A stretch of DNA of 22,059 nucleotides from Polaromonas sp. (GCA_026786065.1 JAJAYS010000212.1:1-22059); one strand, 5' to 3'; shown: positions 8,021-16,237, counted from the first letter of the stretch. Numbers and translations are program-made. The notes: generated by a model from the sequence alone, not told the origin.

Positions 8021-9748
8021 TCAGCCGCGCTGCGGCTCCAGCGTTTTCGAGAACACCACCGCGCCGTGGATATCGATAAAGCCTACGGACAGTTCGCGAC
8101 TGCGCGGGTCCAACTGTATCTCGCCGAAAAATTGAAAGCCGGCCAGCGGCGAGGTGTTGGCCGCGGGCGGCGCCCTTTGAAACACGACCTGCGGGCCAAA
8201 AGTGCTGTCCAGCTTGTTGGGGCCGAAACTGCCGGCATTCAGCGGGCCGGCGACGAACTCCCAGAATGGGCTGAAGTCGCCGTACTGCGCGCGCGCCGGG
8301 TCGTAGTAATGCGCCGCGCAGTAGTGCACGTCAGCGGTGATCCAGACTACGTTACGGATGTGCTCGCGCTTGATTGCCGTCAGCAGCCGGGCGATTTCAA
8401 GTTCGCGGCCGCGCGCCGGTCCGTCGGCGTTGGCCGGGCCCTCGAAACGGCCGCGCCCGCCCGGATCCTTGCCGTCGGCGATCACGAGTCCGAGCGGCAT
8501 GTCGGCCGAGATGATCTTCCAGGTCGAGCGCGAAGCCTTCAGGCCTTCCACCAGCCATGCGATCTGCGCAGCGCCTAACAAGGCCGTGTCTGCCGACTCG
8601 ACCGGCTGATCGTTGGCGGTGTTCGGTCCGCGGTAGCTGCGCATGTCGATCATGAACATTTCGAGCAGCGGGCCGTAACTCAGGTTGCGGTAGATGCGCT
8701 CGCTTTCGTCGGGGGTGTTCGGGCGCAGCGGCGCATATTCGAGGAAGGCTTTCGAAGCGCGGGCCGTCAGCAGCGGCACGCGCTTTTCGGTGTAGCGGTT
8801 GTCCAGGCTCAGGTCTTTGCTGTCGCTCCAGTTGTTGGTGACTTCATGGTCGTCCCACTGCCACAGCTGCGGCACCTGCAGCGAGCATTTCTGAATGTTG
8901 GCGTCGCGCAGGTTGTAGCGGTAGCGGCCGCGAAACTCGTCCTGGGTCTCGGCGACTTTTTCGACGCCCTCGGCGATCAGGTTCTTCCAGACGCGGCCGC
9001 CCTCGACATTGACCGTCGGCGTCATCGGGCCATCGGCGTAGATCGTGTCTCCGCAATGCACGAAGAAGTCCGGGTCGCGCAGGCGCATCTACTCGTAGAT
9101 CCGCATGCCGCCAAACTCGGCATTGATGCCGAAATTCTGCCCGGCCGTGTCACCGCCCCACACGAAGCGCAGCGCGCGCCGCAGGTCGGCAGACGGCGTG
9201 CGGAACTTCGCCATCAGCCACTCGCTGCGGCTGCGGCCGGTGCTCAAATCTTCCATCGCGACCCGCGTGAAGATGTGTTGGCCCGCCGGCAGGCCCGTCA
9301 GATCGACGCGCGCAGTGAAATCATTCGCTTCGAGTGCATAGGGGCCGATGATGCGGCGGGCGTTGGTAAAGCGGTCGGTGGTGTCCCAGTCCAGCAGCAT
9401 GCGCGCCGGTTTGTCGCTGCGCGCCCAGACCATGCTGCTCGCCTGCAGGCCCGGGTTGCCGGAACGGCCGCCGCTCGAGGCGCGTTGACTCAGGTCGTCG
9501 TCGTGGTCGGTCCAGTAGTCGGGTTTGCCGACACCACCGCGGCCGGCCAGGCGCAGCGTCGGATCGCCCAACTGCAGGCCGTAAGGCAGTTGCGGCTGGA
9601 CGCTTTGCGCCGCAACCAGCGCGGGCGCGCCCAGACTCGCCGCCGCGGCGAGCCCGAGGTAGGACGCAGACTGCTGCAAGAACCGCCGGCGGGCCGGGCG
9701 TTCGAGGCGCAATCGACTGGACAGGGAACGGGGCAATTCAACTGGCAT
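8021..9748 (-). pseudogene. phoD: PhoD-family phosphatase interrupted by an amber codon
   Basis: A PhoD-type alkaline phosphatase/phosphodiesterase reading frame of 575 codons, broken by one in-frame TAG at 9089-9091 (codon 220). The ATG at 9748 follows AGGAG (complement of 9754-9758) at 5 bases. The N-terminus has a twin-arginine signal (ARRRFLQQSA, then a hydrophobic stretch to ALVAAQ), so the intact protein would be exported folded. Upstream of the TAG is the N-terminal domain with WGGDTAGQNFG; downstream are the core motifs CGDTIYADGP, WDDHEVTNNW and TADVHYCAAHYYD. Reading continues seamlessly (RIYE-stop-MRLRDPDFF), so one base change explains the break. An ATG directly follows the stop and could restart a 355-residue product, but it would lack the signal peptide and some metal ligands. 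Alternatives are a sequencing error or readthrough. Confidence 0.88.
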
Positions 9749-9872
9749 GGCATCTCCTGGGGTTGAGGAAGGAAGAAGCCGCCACGGTAGTTGCCCGCGA
9801 TGAAGCATTTTTGACAGTCCCGTGACGGCGGCGTGAATTCGCGCGCGCAGGCTGCTTCAACGCGTTGAATTT

Positions 9873-9920
9873 GCTATTTAAAAAATAGCTTCTCACGCCC
9901 GTATCTATTGGCGTTTAGCC
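9873..9920 (-). repeat. Dispersed two-dyad repeat, copy 2
   Basis: The - strand reads GGCTAAACGCC (complement of 9910-9920), six bases, TACGGGCG, five bases, AGCTAT, seven bases, ATAGC. This is the same layout as copies 1 and 3 but one base shorter between the first two blocks. It lies between the divergent phoD and endonuclease-family genes and is distinctly AT-rich against the surroundings. The GCTAT/ATAGC arms form a short stem. Confidence 0.78.
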
Positions 9921-10104
9921 GCTAAATGCTTAATTTTTCGCCAGCACTGGCAATGCGCAGTCGCGGCCGGAAACACATTGCAAGAGTGTCCGGACCGCCT
10001 GCCGGGCCGACAGGCGAATCGATTGCAAAAGTCTGTTTACTGACGGCGATTCGCCTTGATCGGGCGCGGCAATCGCTTAACAATCGGCCACAAGGAGAAG
10101 CGCC

Positions 10105-11142
10105 ATGCTGCTGTGCAACTTCAACGTCAACAACCTGTTTGTGCGCTACCGGTTCAGCCAGACCTTTCCGGGCGACATCAGCAAAAAAAGCGGCGTGACC
10201 GACCGCGACTCCGGCTATTTGCCGCTTTACCAGAAAGGCGCGTTCGAGATTTTCAATGCCGAGCAGCGCGAGCTGGCGGCGCTGGCGATCACGCGCGGCG
10301 GCACCGTGATGCCCGATGTACTGTGCGTGCAGGAGGTCGAGAGCATGATCGCGTTGCGCGAATTCAGCGAGCGCTTTCTGAAATCGGTCTATCCGTACAC
10401 CGTGGTGCTCGACTCGCGCGACCTCCGGCAGATCGATGTCGGCGTGCTGTCAAAGTTTCCGATCGAGTCGATCGTCACGCATGTGGACGATCAAGCCGCC
10501 GGCAGCTATATCTTCAGCCGGGACTGCCTGGAGGTGCGCGTGCTGGTGAAGAAAAAAACACCGGTGACGTTCTTCGTCAATCACTTCAAGTCCAAGCTGG
10601 CGCTGGGGCGCGACGACGAAAGCCGCAGCCAGGAACGCACGCGGTCCAACGCGCGCCGCGAGCTGCAGGCCAAAACCGTGGCTCGGCTGGTGCACGAGCG
10701 TTTTCCGGGACGCGCGTTTGACAGCGCGTACTTCGCGGTGCTCGGCGACCTGAACGACACGCCGCTGGCGGCCGAGCTCGCGAGTATCGCCAGCCAGGGC
10801 GGACTGATCGATGCGCTGGCGACGCTGGCGCCGGGCGAGCGCTGGACGCACTACTGGAAGGCCAAAAACAGTGTGTCGCAACTCGACCATGTGCTGCTGT
10901 CCCCAGCGCTGGCGGGCAAGCTGAGGAAGAACGGCCTGACGATCGAGCGCCGCGGCATCGGGTTTCGTTCCGAATCAAAAAAGCCGGGTGGCGGCAGCCT
11001 GCCGAAAGACGTTCGCGTCGAGGCGCTGGACGATGACCCGAACCCTGCGGTCACCGATTTCCGGTTCAAGCGCTTTGCCGAAGTGTCCAGCAGCAACGCG
11101 GCCTCGGACCACTGCGCGATCTTTCTGGACTTCCGGCTCTGA
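10105..11142 (+). CDS. Endonuclease/exonuclease/phosphatase-family protein
   Basis: A 345-residue metal-dependent phosphoesterase of the endonuclease/exonuclease/phosphatase fold. Active-site motifs in order are the N-terminal asparagine (NFNVNN, 5-10), QEVE (76-79), DVGVLS (111-116), NHFKS (159-163), GDLND (214-218), QLDHVL (259-264) and C-terminal SDH (334-336). All expected catalytic residues are present. No signal peptide or membrane segment is seen, so it is probably cytoplasmic. AAGGAG 7-8 bases before the ATG supports the start. The substrate could be DNA, a nucleotide or a phospholipid and cannot be decided from sequence. It is divergent from phoD and followed by a small EF-hand gene. 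Confidence 0.9.
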   Translation: MLLCNFNVNNLFVRYRFSQTFPGDISKKSGVTDRDSGYLPLYQKGAFEIFNAEQRELAALAITRGGTVMPDVLCVQEVESMIALREFSERFLKSVYPYTVVLDSRDLRQIDVGVLSKFPIESIVTHVDDQAAGSYIFSRDCLEVRVLVKKKTPVTFFVNHFKSKLALGRDDESRSQERTRSNARRELQAKTVARLVHERFPGRAFDSAYFAVLGDLNDTPLAAELASIASQGGLIDALATLAPGERWTHYWKAKNSVSQLDHVLLSPALAGKLRKNGLTIERRGIGFRSESKKPGGGSLPKDVRVEALDDDPNPAVTDFRFKRFAEVSSSNAASDHCAIFLDFRL

Positions 11143-11227
11143 GGCGGCGCGAAACCGGGCGTACCGCCGATGGCGGACGACGCTGGCGTACTTGCGCGCG
11201 TTGCCGGCGCGCCGCGCGCCCCGTTTC

Positions 11228-11233
11228 TACAAT
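11228..11233 (+). promoter_or_regulatory. Candidate -10 element before the EF-hand gene
   Basis: TACAAT lies 27 bases before the ATG at 11261 and matches the sigma-70 -10 consensus at five of six positions. No good -35 hexamer stands at 16-18 bases; the nearest, TTGCCG (11201-11206), is 21 bases away. It is therefore only a weak promoter candidate. Confidence 0.35.
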
Positions 11234-11260
11234 CAGGGTCACCGCCTGCAAAAACCATTG

Positions 11261-11632
11261 ATGACTGCCGCCCCACCTGTGAGAGTTTCTGCGCCCCGAC
11301 CTCCTGGCGCCTTCCGCCCGGCGTTCGTCATCGCCGCCAGTTTGCTGGCGCTACCCGTCTTTGCGCAGCGGCCCGCGCCCGAACCGGCCGCCGCGTCCGC
11401 ATTGCCGCCCGAGCCCAGTCGCGAAACGGCGCGTTCGATCGAGTTCAGCTCCGCCAACATCGCAGCGGCCTTCGGTTTTCTCGACCGCGACAAGGATGGT
11501 CGCATCAGCCGTGACGAAGCCGCCGGCATTCGCGGCGTGGCGCGCAACTTCGATCGCGCCGACCTGAATCACGACGGCAGCCTGTCGCGCGACGAATTCG
11601 AGCACGCCATGAAACAGAGCAAGACGCGTTGA
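11261..11632 (+). CDS. Small secreted EF-hand calcium-binding protein
   Basis: A 123-residue protein with two canonical 12-residue EF-hand loops: DRDKDGRISRDE (75-86) and DLNHDGSLSRDE (101-112). Both have acidic or polar residues at positions 1, 3, 5, 9 and 12, so both should bind calcium. A hydrophobic segment at 21-35 ending in FAQ, after a basic proline-rich start, looks like a signal peptide and suggests a periplasmic location. The region 36-55 is a proline/alanine linker. The ATG at 11261 is the only one placed in front of the signal segment. A role as calcium sensor or buffer is inference from the fold. Confidence 0.82.
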   Translation: MTAAPPVRVSAPRPPGAFRPAFVIAASLLALPVFAQRPAPEPAAASALPPEPSRETARSIEFSSANIAAAFGFLDRDKDGRISRDEAAGIRGVARNFDRADLNHDGSLSRDEFEHAMKQSKTR

Positions 11633-11660
11633 GCCGATCGCCTGGTGGCCGGAATCGGCT
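11632..11660 (+). terminator. Candidate terminator after the EF-hand gene
   Basis: AGCCGAT (11632-11638) overlaps the stop codon and pairs perfectly with ATCGGCT (11654-11660). AAAATTCTTC follows, so there is no proper T run. It is plausible as a transcript end but weak as an intrinsic terminator. Confidence 0.35.
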
Positions 11661-11678
11661 AAAATTCTTCGCTAAACA

Positions 11679-11727
11679 GGCCTTAAGCCCATACTGTACG
11701 GGCGGTAATAGCTATAAAAAGTATAGC
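11679..11727 (+). repeat. Dispersed two-dyad repeat, copy 3
   Basis: GGCCTTAAGCC (11679-11689), seven bases, TACGGGCG (11697-11704), five bases, AGCTAT, seven bases, ATAGC. It is 49 bases with exactly the spacing of copy 1. It sits in the 150-base gap between the EF-hand and helicase genes, 58 bases before the helicase start. Confidence 0.8.
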
Positions 11728-11785
11728 GAATGCATCGTGTAGCCTCATCCAACCACCCGACCCCACCTGATTTAGCCGGTTTATC

Positions 11786-14206
11786 TTGAAATACACCATT
11801 GCCGTGCGCGCCCTGTGCGAATTCACCTCCAAGTGCGGCGACCTGGACCAGCGTTTCACGCCCTCGCCTTCGGCCCAGCAAGGCATGGCCGGCCATGCGC
11901 TGGTCGCGTCACGGCGCGGCGCGTCGTATCAAAGCGAAGTGAGCCTGTCTGGCGAATACGGGCCGCTGGTGGTGCGTGGCCGAGCCGACGGCTACGACCC
12001 CGACCGGCAGCAGCTCGAAGAAGTCAAAACCCACCGCGGCGACCTGGCGCGGGTGCCGGCCAACCACCGGCAGTTGCACTGGGCCCAGCTCAAGGTGTAT
12101 GGCTGGTTGCTCTGCCAGAAACTCGAACTTACCGAGCTGCGGCTGGCGCTGGTGTATTTCGACATTGCCAGCCTGCAGGAAACGCTGATCGACGAGGCTT
12201 ACAGCGCCGATGCGCTGCGCGCATTTTTCGACGCGCAGTGCGCCCGCTTTCTGCACTGGGCCGAGCAGGAGATGGCGCACCGGCGCGAGCGCGACGCCGC
12301 ATTGGCCATGCTGGCCTTTGTGCATCCGGCTTTTCGGCCCGGCCAGCGCGAGTTGGCCGAAGCGGTTTTCAAATCGGCCAGCCGGGGGCATGGGCTTATG
12401 GCGCAGGCACCGACCGGCATCGGCAAGACCATCGGCACGCTGTTCCCGGTTTTGAAGGCGGCACCGCGCCAGTCCATCGACAAAGTCTTCTTTCTGGCGG
12501 CCAAGACGCCGGGCCGCAAGCTGGCGCTGGACGCGCTGGCGCTGATCCAGCGCAGCCAACCGGCGCTGCCGCTGCGCGTGCTGGAACTGGTGGCCAAAGC
12601 CAAGGCCTGCGAATACCCGGGCAAAGCTTGCCACGGCGACGCCTGCCCGCTGGCACGCGGCTTTTACGACCGGCTGCCGGGCGCGCGGCAGGCGGCGATG
12701 GACGGCGCGCGCGCTGGCGGGCAGCTCGACCGGCCGACGCTGCGCACGCTGGCGCTGGCCCACCAGGTCTGCCCCTACTACCTGAGCCAGGACCTGATGC
12801 GCTGGGCCGATGTGATCGTCGGCGACTACAACTACTACTTCGACACCAGCGCCGGCCTGCATACGCTGACGACGCAAAACACATGGCGCGTCAGCCTGCT
12901 GGTGGACGAGGCCCACAACCTTGTGGAGCGCGCTCGCGGCATGTATTCGGCTAGCCTGTCGCAGGCCGCATTGACCGAGGTCGAACGCACAGCGCTCGGG
13001 GCGCTGCGGCCTGAGCTGGCCCGCCTGCAGCGCGCCTGGCAGGACCTGAACCGGAGCCGCCCACCCGGCGCGCCGCCGCACGCTGCCGCTGCCTTTCAAG
13101 CTGCATATCCCGCTCACGCCAAAGCCGACGGCTACGACGACGATCAGCCCGACGACCCCGACTCCGCCGAGCAGCCCGAGATTCCCGAAGGCTTCGTCAA
13201 GGCGCTGCAGCAGGCGTGCTCGGCGATGACCGACCAACTGGCCGAAGACCCGACCCGCCTGCACGGCGCGCTGCAGGGCTTTTACTTCGACGCGCTGCAT
13301 TTCTCGCGGCTCGCCGACAGCTTTGGTGCGCATTCGCTGTTCGACCTGCAGTTTGAGAGCGCCGCCGACCCGGAACGCAGCCCGGCGAACGGCCCGGCGC
13401 GCAGCTCCACGCTGGCGATCCGCAACGTCGTGCCGGCACCGTTTCTGGCCCCGAGCTTTGCCGATGCCCACTCAAGCGCGCTGTTTTCGGCGACGCTGAG
13501 TCCGCCGCAGTTCTACCGGGACATGCTGGGCCTGCCCGGGCAGACCGCCTGGCTGGACACGCCCTCGCCTTTCGCAGCGGCGCAACTGCAGGTCACGGTG
13601 GCCGCAGACATTTCGACCCGCTACCCGCACCGCCAGGCTTCGCTGCGGCCGATTGCGCAACGCATGGCCGCGCAGTTCGTGCGGCTGCCCGGCAATTACC
13701 TGCTGTTTGCCAGCAGCTACGACTACCTGTTGCAACTCGAAGCCGAGTTCCGGCAGCGCTACCCGGCGATTGCGGTGTGGGCGCAAAGCCCGCAAATGGG
13801 TGAGACGGCGCGGGATGCGTTTCTGGCCCGCTTCACCGAAGCCTCGCAAGGCATCGGCTTCGCGGTGCTCGGCGGTGCTTTTGCAGAAGGCATAGATTTG
13901 CCCGGTCGCCGCCTGGTCGGTGCCTTTATCGCAACGCTCGGCATGCCGCAAATCAATGCGGCCAACGAGCAGGTGCGTGAACGCATGGCGGCGCACTTTG
14001 GGGCCGAACGCAGCCACGACTACGCGTATCTCTACCCCGGTTTGCAAAAGGTCGTGCAGGCCGCCGGCCGGGTGATCCGCAGCACCTCCGATAGCGGTGC
14101 GGTGCTGCTGATGGACGACCGCTTCAACCGCCCGGCGGTGCGGGCACTGCTGCCGGCCTGGTGGCAGGTTGACAGCGTGCGGCTACGCCAGGCGGGTTCG
14201 GCCTGA
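11786..14206 (+). CDS. PD-(D/E)XK nuclease fused to DinG/XPD-type Fe-S helicase
   Basis: An 806-residue protein joining two DNA-processing domains. The N-terminal part (about 1-125) shows a RecB/Cas4-like nuclease pattern: GRAD (65-68), EVK (79-81) and Q-x3-Y (101-105), the Q-Y being typical of RecB-type nucleases. The helicase part has Walker A APTGIGKT (208-215), DEAH (374-377) and a C-terminal QAAGRVIRS motif VI. Four cysteines (275, 282, 287, 329) between Walker A and DEAH are placed as in Fe-S cluster helicases of the XPD/DinG family. The start is TTG at 11786: an in-frame TGA lies at 11768-11770, no ATG or GTG falls between, and homology begins at once. Ribosome binding is weak, suggesting low expression. 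DNA repair or replication-conflict processing is the likely role. Confidence 0.9.
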   Translation: MKYTIAVRALCEFTSKCGDLDQRFTPSPSAQQGMAGHALVASRRGASYQSEVSLSGEYGPLVVRGRADGYDPDRQQLEEVKTHRGDLARVPANHRQLHWAQLKVYGWLLCQKLELTELRLALVYFDIASLQETLIDEAYSADALRAFFDAQCARFLHWAEQEMAHRRERDAALAMLAFVHPAFRPGQRELAEAVFKSASRGHGLMAQAPTGIGKTIGTLFPVLKAAPRQSIDKVFFLAAKTPGRKLALDALALIQRSQPALPLRVLELVAKAKACEYPGKACHGDACPLARGFYDRLPGARQAAMDGARAGGQLDRPTLRTLALAHQVCPYYLSQDLMRWADVIVGDYNYYFDTSAGLHTLTTQNTWRVSLLVDEAHNLVERARGMYSASLSQAALTEVERTALGALRPELARLQRAWQDLNRSRPPGAPPHAAAAFQAAYPAHAKADGYDDDQPDDPDSAEQPEIPEGFVKALQQACSAMTDQLAEDPTRLHGALQGFYFDALHFSRLADSFGAHSLFDLQFESAADPERSPANGPARSSTLAIRNVVPAPFLAPSFADAHSSALFSATLSPPQFYRDMLGLPGQTAWLDTPSPFAAAQLQVTVAADISTRYPHRQASLRPIAQRMAAQFVRLPGNYLLFASSYDYLLQLEAEFRQRYPAIAVWAQSPQMGETARDAFLARFTEASQGIGFAVLGGAFAEGIDLPGRRLVGAFIATLGMPQINAANEQVRERMAAHFGAERSHDYAYLYPGLQKVVQAAGRVIRSTSDSGAVLLMDDRFNRPAVRALLPAWWQVDSVRLRQAGSA

Positions 14207-14272
14207 AACAGCCACGCGCTGCGCCTGGTTCTGGCTGCACAGCACGCGACTAACAGCATTCCAGGCGCGCAC

Positions 14273-14295
14273 AAAAAAGCCCGCCAGAGGCGGGC
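14273..14295 (-). terminator. Strong rho-independent terminator
   Basis: On the - strand, GCCCGCC-TCT-GGCGGGC is followed directly by six T residues (complement of 14273-14278). This seven-base GC-only stem with a T run is a textbook intrinsic terminator. It lies 37 bases after the 24-codon gene at 14333-14407 and so ends that transcript. It also separates it from the convergent helicase gene. Confidence 0.85.
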
Positions 14296-14332
14296 CTGTC
14301 TTGGAGTGTCCGTATCGAACCGGCACAAACCT

Positions 14333-14407
14333 TTAAAACACGCCGAACAACATCAGCAACAGCACGACGCTGATCGGGACACCGAGTAACCACGCAATGA
14401 TGGGCAT
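14333..14407 (-). CDS. 24-residue hydrophobic membrane microprotein
   Basis: A very short gene coding for 24 residues, starting MPIIAWLLGVP and ending LFGVF. The whole peptide is one predicted membrane-spanning segment without charged residues. AAGGAG (complement of 14415-14420) stands 7 bases before the ATG, an ideal ribosome binding site, and a strong terminator follows 37 bases after the stop. This complete expression unit is the main argument that it is real. Family unknown to me; tiny hydrophobic peptides of this kind often act in membrane stress or bind larger membrane proteins, but no function can be assigned here. Confidence 0.7.
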   Translation of the reverse strand: MPIIAWLLGVPISVVLLLMLFGVF

Positions 14408-14440
14408 GTTGGGACTCCTTGGATAAATGAACATTAAGAG

Positions 14441-14458
14441 AAGCTTAAATTTAGGCTT
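14441..14458. promoter_or_regulatory. AT-rich dyad upstream of the microprotein gene
   Basis: AAGCTTAAATTTAGGCTT is an 18-base inverted repeat with one mismatched pair, lying 34-51 bases before the microprotein start. Its size and position suit an operator or part of the promoter. No confident -35/-10 pair was identified. Confidence 0.4.
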
Positions 14459-14564
14459 GGTGTGTGGCGCGATGTGACGGCGCAGCGCTTTACTGCCGGT
14501 AAGACACGACTGACGACCGCTGTAGTGATGCCCAAACGCGCCGTGTCTGCGCTGTTTGCAAACG

Positions 14565-15482
14565 TCAGCGACTCGAAGCCAGAGCCCCGGCCCGCCGCGC
14601 CCGGACGTCGTAGAGTGCGGGGAATACCTCGCCAAGTGCTTTGACCTCCGGCATCACATACACCAGACCGGCCCCCGCCGCGAAGGCCGGCTGTATGACG
14701 GTTTCATAAAAGCGCACCGGAACATTGACGCAGCCGTACGAGATGCGGTTGTCGTCGGTTTGGGGCGAAGCGAGGCGTTCGAGCCGGCGTTCCGCGGGCT
14801 CGATGGCACGCACCCGGTGCATCGATACGGCAGCGTCGTAATCGACCCAGATCACGTCTTCGCCCAGGGTGTTGCGGCCACGGCCAGCTTCAAAGCGGCC
14901 AGCCGGGGTGGTGCGCTCGTTCGGCGCGACGTCGGCAATCGGCCTTGCGCCGATGCCGACGACCGAATCGTCGCCCTTCGCCGCGCCGATCAGCACGGGG
15001 GTGCTGGAGATCAGCGTGCCCAAGGTGTTAAACAGAAAAACATGGGTGTTCCTTTTGTCGAGCAGCACGAAAAAGCGCTGGCCGTTGTCGCCAGAATCGA
15101 CAATCCAGTTCGCCAGTTGTTTGACTTCAGCCGCCGCGGCAGTCTCGCCAAAGTCGGCGAGCCGCAGCGGTCGCCCCGCCTGCGCAACCGGGCCCTTCAC
15201 AGCACCCTGCGCCGGTGCGGCTGGCTGGGGCTGCAACGTCACCTGCGGAATCACCAGCGCAAGCACCGCCGCGCCAATCAGCAAGCCTTGGCGCACACCG
15301 GACTGCCATTCGGCGTCGGACTGGTTTTCGGTCGGATTGGCGTTCACCGGCCCAGCTTGCTCCACGAGCTGCGCCGCACTTTTGGCGGCAGCCGTATCTG
15401 CACCGCCCGGCAATGCGGTGGTGGCACCCGGCGGTTCGCCGGGTGTTTGGCCCATGCCTCTGGGTGCTTGAAAATTCTGCAT
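14565..15482 (-). CDS. Membrane-anchored L,D-transpeptidase (YkuD-like)
   Basis: A 305-residue protein with a proline/alanine-rich cytoplasmic N-terminus, one membrane segment (about 63-83) and a periplasmic catalytic domain. H222 (in VSMHRVR) and the ISYGCVN motif with S248, G250 and the nucleophile C251 match the L,D-transpeptidase signature. Such enzymes cross-link peptidoglycan or attach proteins to it. The usual histidine-glycine is replaced by histidine-arginine and the motif ends in asparagine, so this is a divergent subfamily. ATG at 15482 is taken; a TTG directly before it is possible. No strong ribosome binding site is visible. Confidence 0.82.
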   Translation of the reverse strand: MQNFQAPRGMGQTPGEPPGATTALPGGADTAAAKSAAQLVEQAGPVNANPTENQSDAEWQSGVRQGLLIGAAVLALVIPQVTLQPQPAAPAQGAVKGPVAQAGRPLRLADFGETAAAAEVKQLANWIVDSGDNGQRFFVLLDKRNTHVFLFNTLGTLISSTPVLIGAAKGDDSVVGIGARPIADVAPNERTTPAGRFEAGRGRNTLGEDVIWVDYDAAVSMHRVRAIEPAERRLERLASPQTDDNRISYGCVNVPVRFYETVIQPAFAAGAGLVYVMPEVKALGEVFPALYDVRARRAGALASSR

Positions 15483-15501
15483 CAAGGAGCTTCAGACCGC
15501 T

Positions 15502-15541
15502 AAAAAACAAAGCCGCACCGGAATGCTCGCAGTGAAGCGGC
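15502..15541 (-). terminator. Candidate terminator after the small secreted gene
   Basis: On the - strand, GCCG and CAC (with a small bulge) pair with GTG and CGGC, enclosing a loop, and are followed by a T-rich run TTTGTTTTTT. It lies about 40 bases after the stop of the 85-residue gene and just ahead of the L,D-transpeptidase start, so it would separate the two transcripts. The stem is imperfect. Confidence 0.5.
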
Positions 15542-15581
15542 AAGACCGATGCGGCGAGCCAGAGCGCGGTTTTAGCCGGCT

Positions 15582-15839
15582 TTAATTGCGGTCGGCCTGA
15601 GCCGGACGCTCCATCGGCATGTCGGCACTGGGCGAGTTCATCGCCGGTGCATTAGGCGAGGCGGGCGACGTGTTGGTTCCCGGACTCATCGTCCCGCCCT
15701 GGTTTTGCATCGTCTGGTCAGCCGGTGTAGTCGGCTGCATCGGGGTGGTGGTGCCAGACGTCTGGGCATAAGCCAGGCCGATTACGCCTACCAGCGCACT
15801 TGCCGCAACCAGCGTTGTGAGAGTTTTGCTTGCTTTCAT
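15582..15839 (-). CDS. Small secreted Pro/Thr/Ser/Met-rich protein
   Basis: An 85-residue protein: a classic signal peptide (MKASK, hydrophobic 8-23, cleavage after AYAQ region near 26), then about 60 residues rich in threonine, proline, serine, asparagine and methionine with no predicted fold. AAGGAG about 9 bases before the ATG at 15839 sets the start; a longer frame upstream has no such signal. Low-complexity exported proteins like this are common in Burkholderiales. The many methionines could mean metal binding, which is speculation. Confidence 0.75.
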   Translation of the reverse strand: MKASKTLTTLVAASALVGVIGLAYAQTSGTTTPMQPTTPADQTMQNQGGTMSPGTNTSPASPNAPAMNSPSADMPMERPAQADRN

Positions 15840-16237
15840 GAATCGATACTCCTTGAATGTGCCGCGAAAGGCGACGGTTTCAAACGGCGCTGATCGGAGA
15901 CCAGCTGCGATCAAGTTAGCACTCTGGGGAACCGGTGCCGTCGGCTTCGCCCGTGCGCGGCTGTAGGAGAAGCCGCGTCACAAAGTGAAACGCGGCCGGC
16001 TGCTTTTCGGCGTCAAAGGCAGGAGTGGAGGCACACCATGCTCCCATTTTTGAAGCACTGCGACGTGCGGAGCATGGGGAAAAATTGGCATGCAACACGG
16101 GCGCGCCGACGCGCATTGCCCAGCCTTGGGCCGGAACCCGGCCGTTGCAGCCGGGTGATTCAAACAGTTGGCAGCCGCCTCGGCGGCGGCGGTATGCAAG
16201 ACCGGGCGGCACGTGGTGTGCGCCGCTGCGAGTAGCC
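15840..16237. other. 398-base intergenic region with several dyads
   Basis: No convincing gene is seen; the open frames here lack ribosome binding sites and family resemblance. It holds three inverted repeats: CGGCTTC/GAAGCCG (15942-15948 and 15969-15975), CCATGCTCC/GGAGCATGG (16036-16044 and 16069-16077, with an inner GCAC/GTGC), and GGGCCGG-AAC-CCGGCC near 16128-16143. None is followed by a T run. They lie downstream of infA on the - strand and upstream of the small secreted gene. Confidence 0.5.

Noticed and set aside
12640..12670. A TGGCAC word within the helicase gene as a sigma-54 site.
   Set aside because: The -12 element is absent (TTTTA instead of TTGCW) and it lies within a coding region.
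11909..13471. A 520-codon open frame antisense to the helicase gene.
   Set aside because: Shadow of a conserved coding gene; composition is V/A/Q/R-rich with no motifs.
15916..16212. A 98-codon frame on the - strand between infA and the small secreted gene.
   Set aside because: No ribosome binding site, no recognisable domain, and it covers several inverted repeats.
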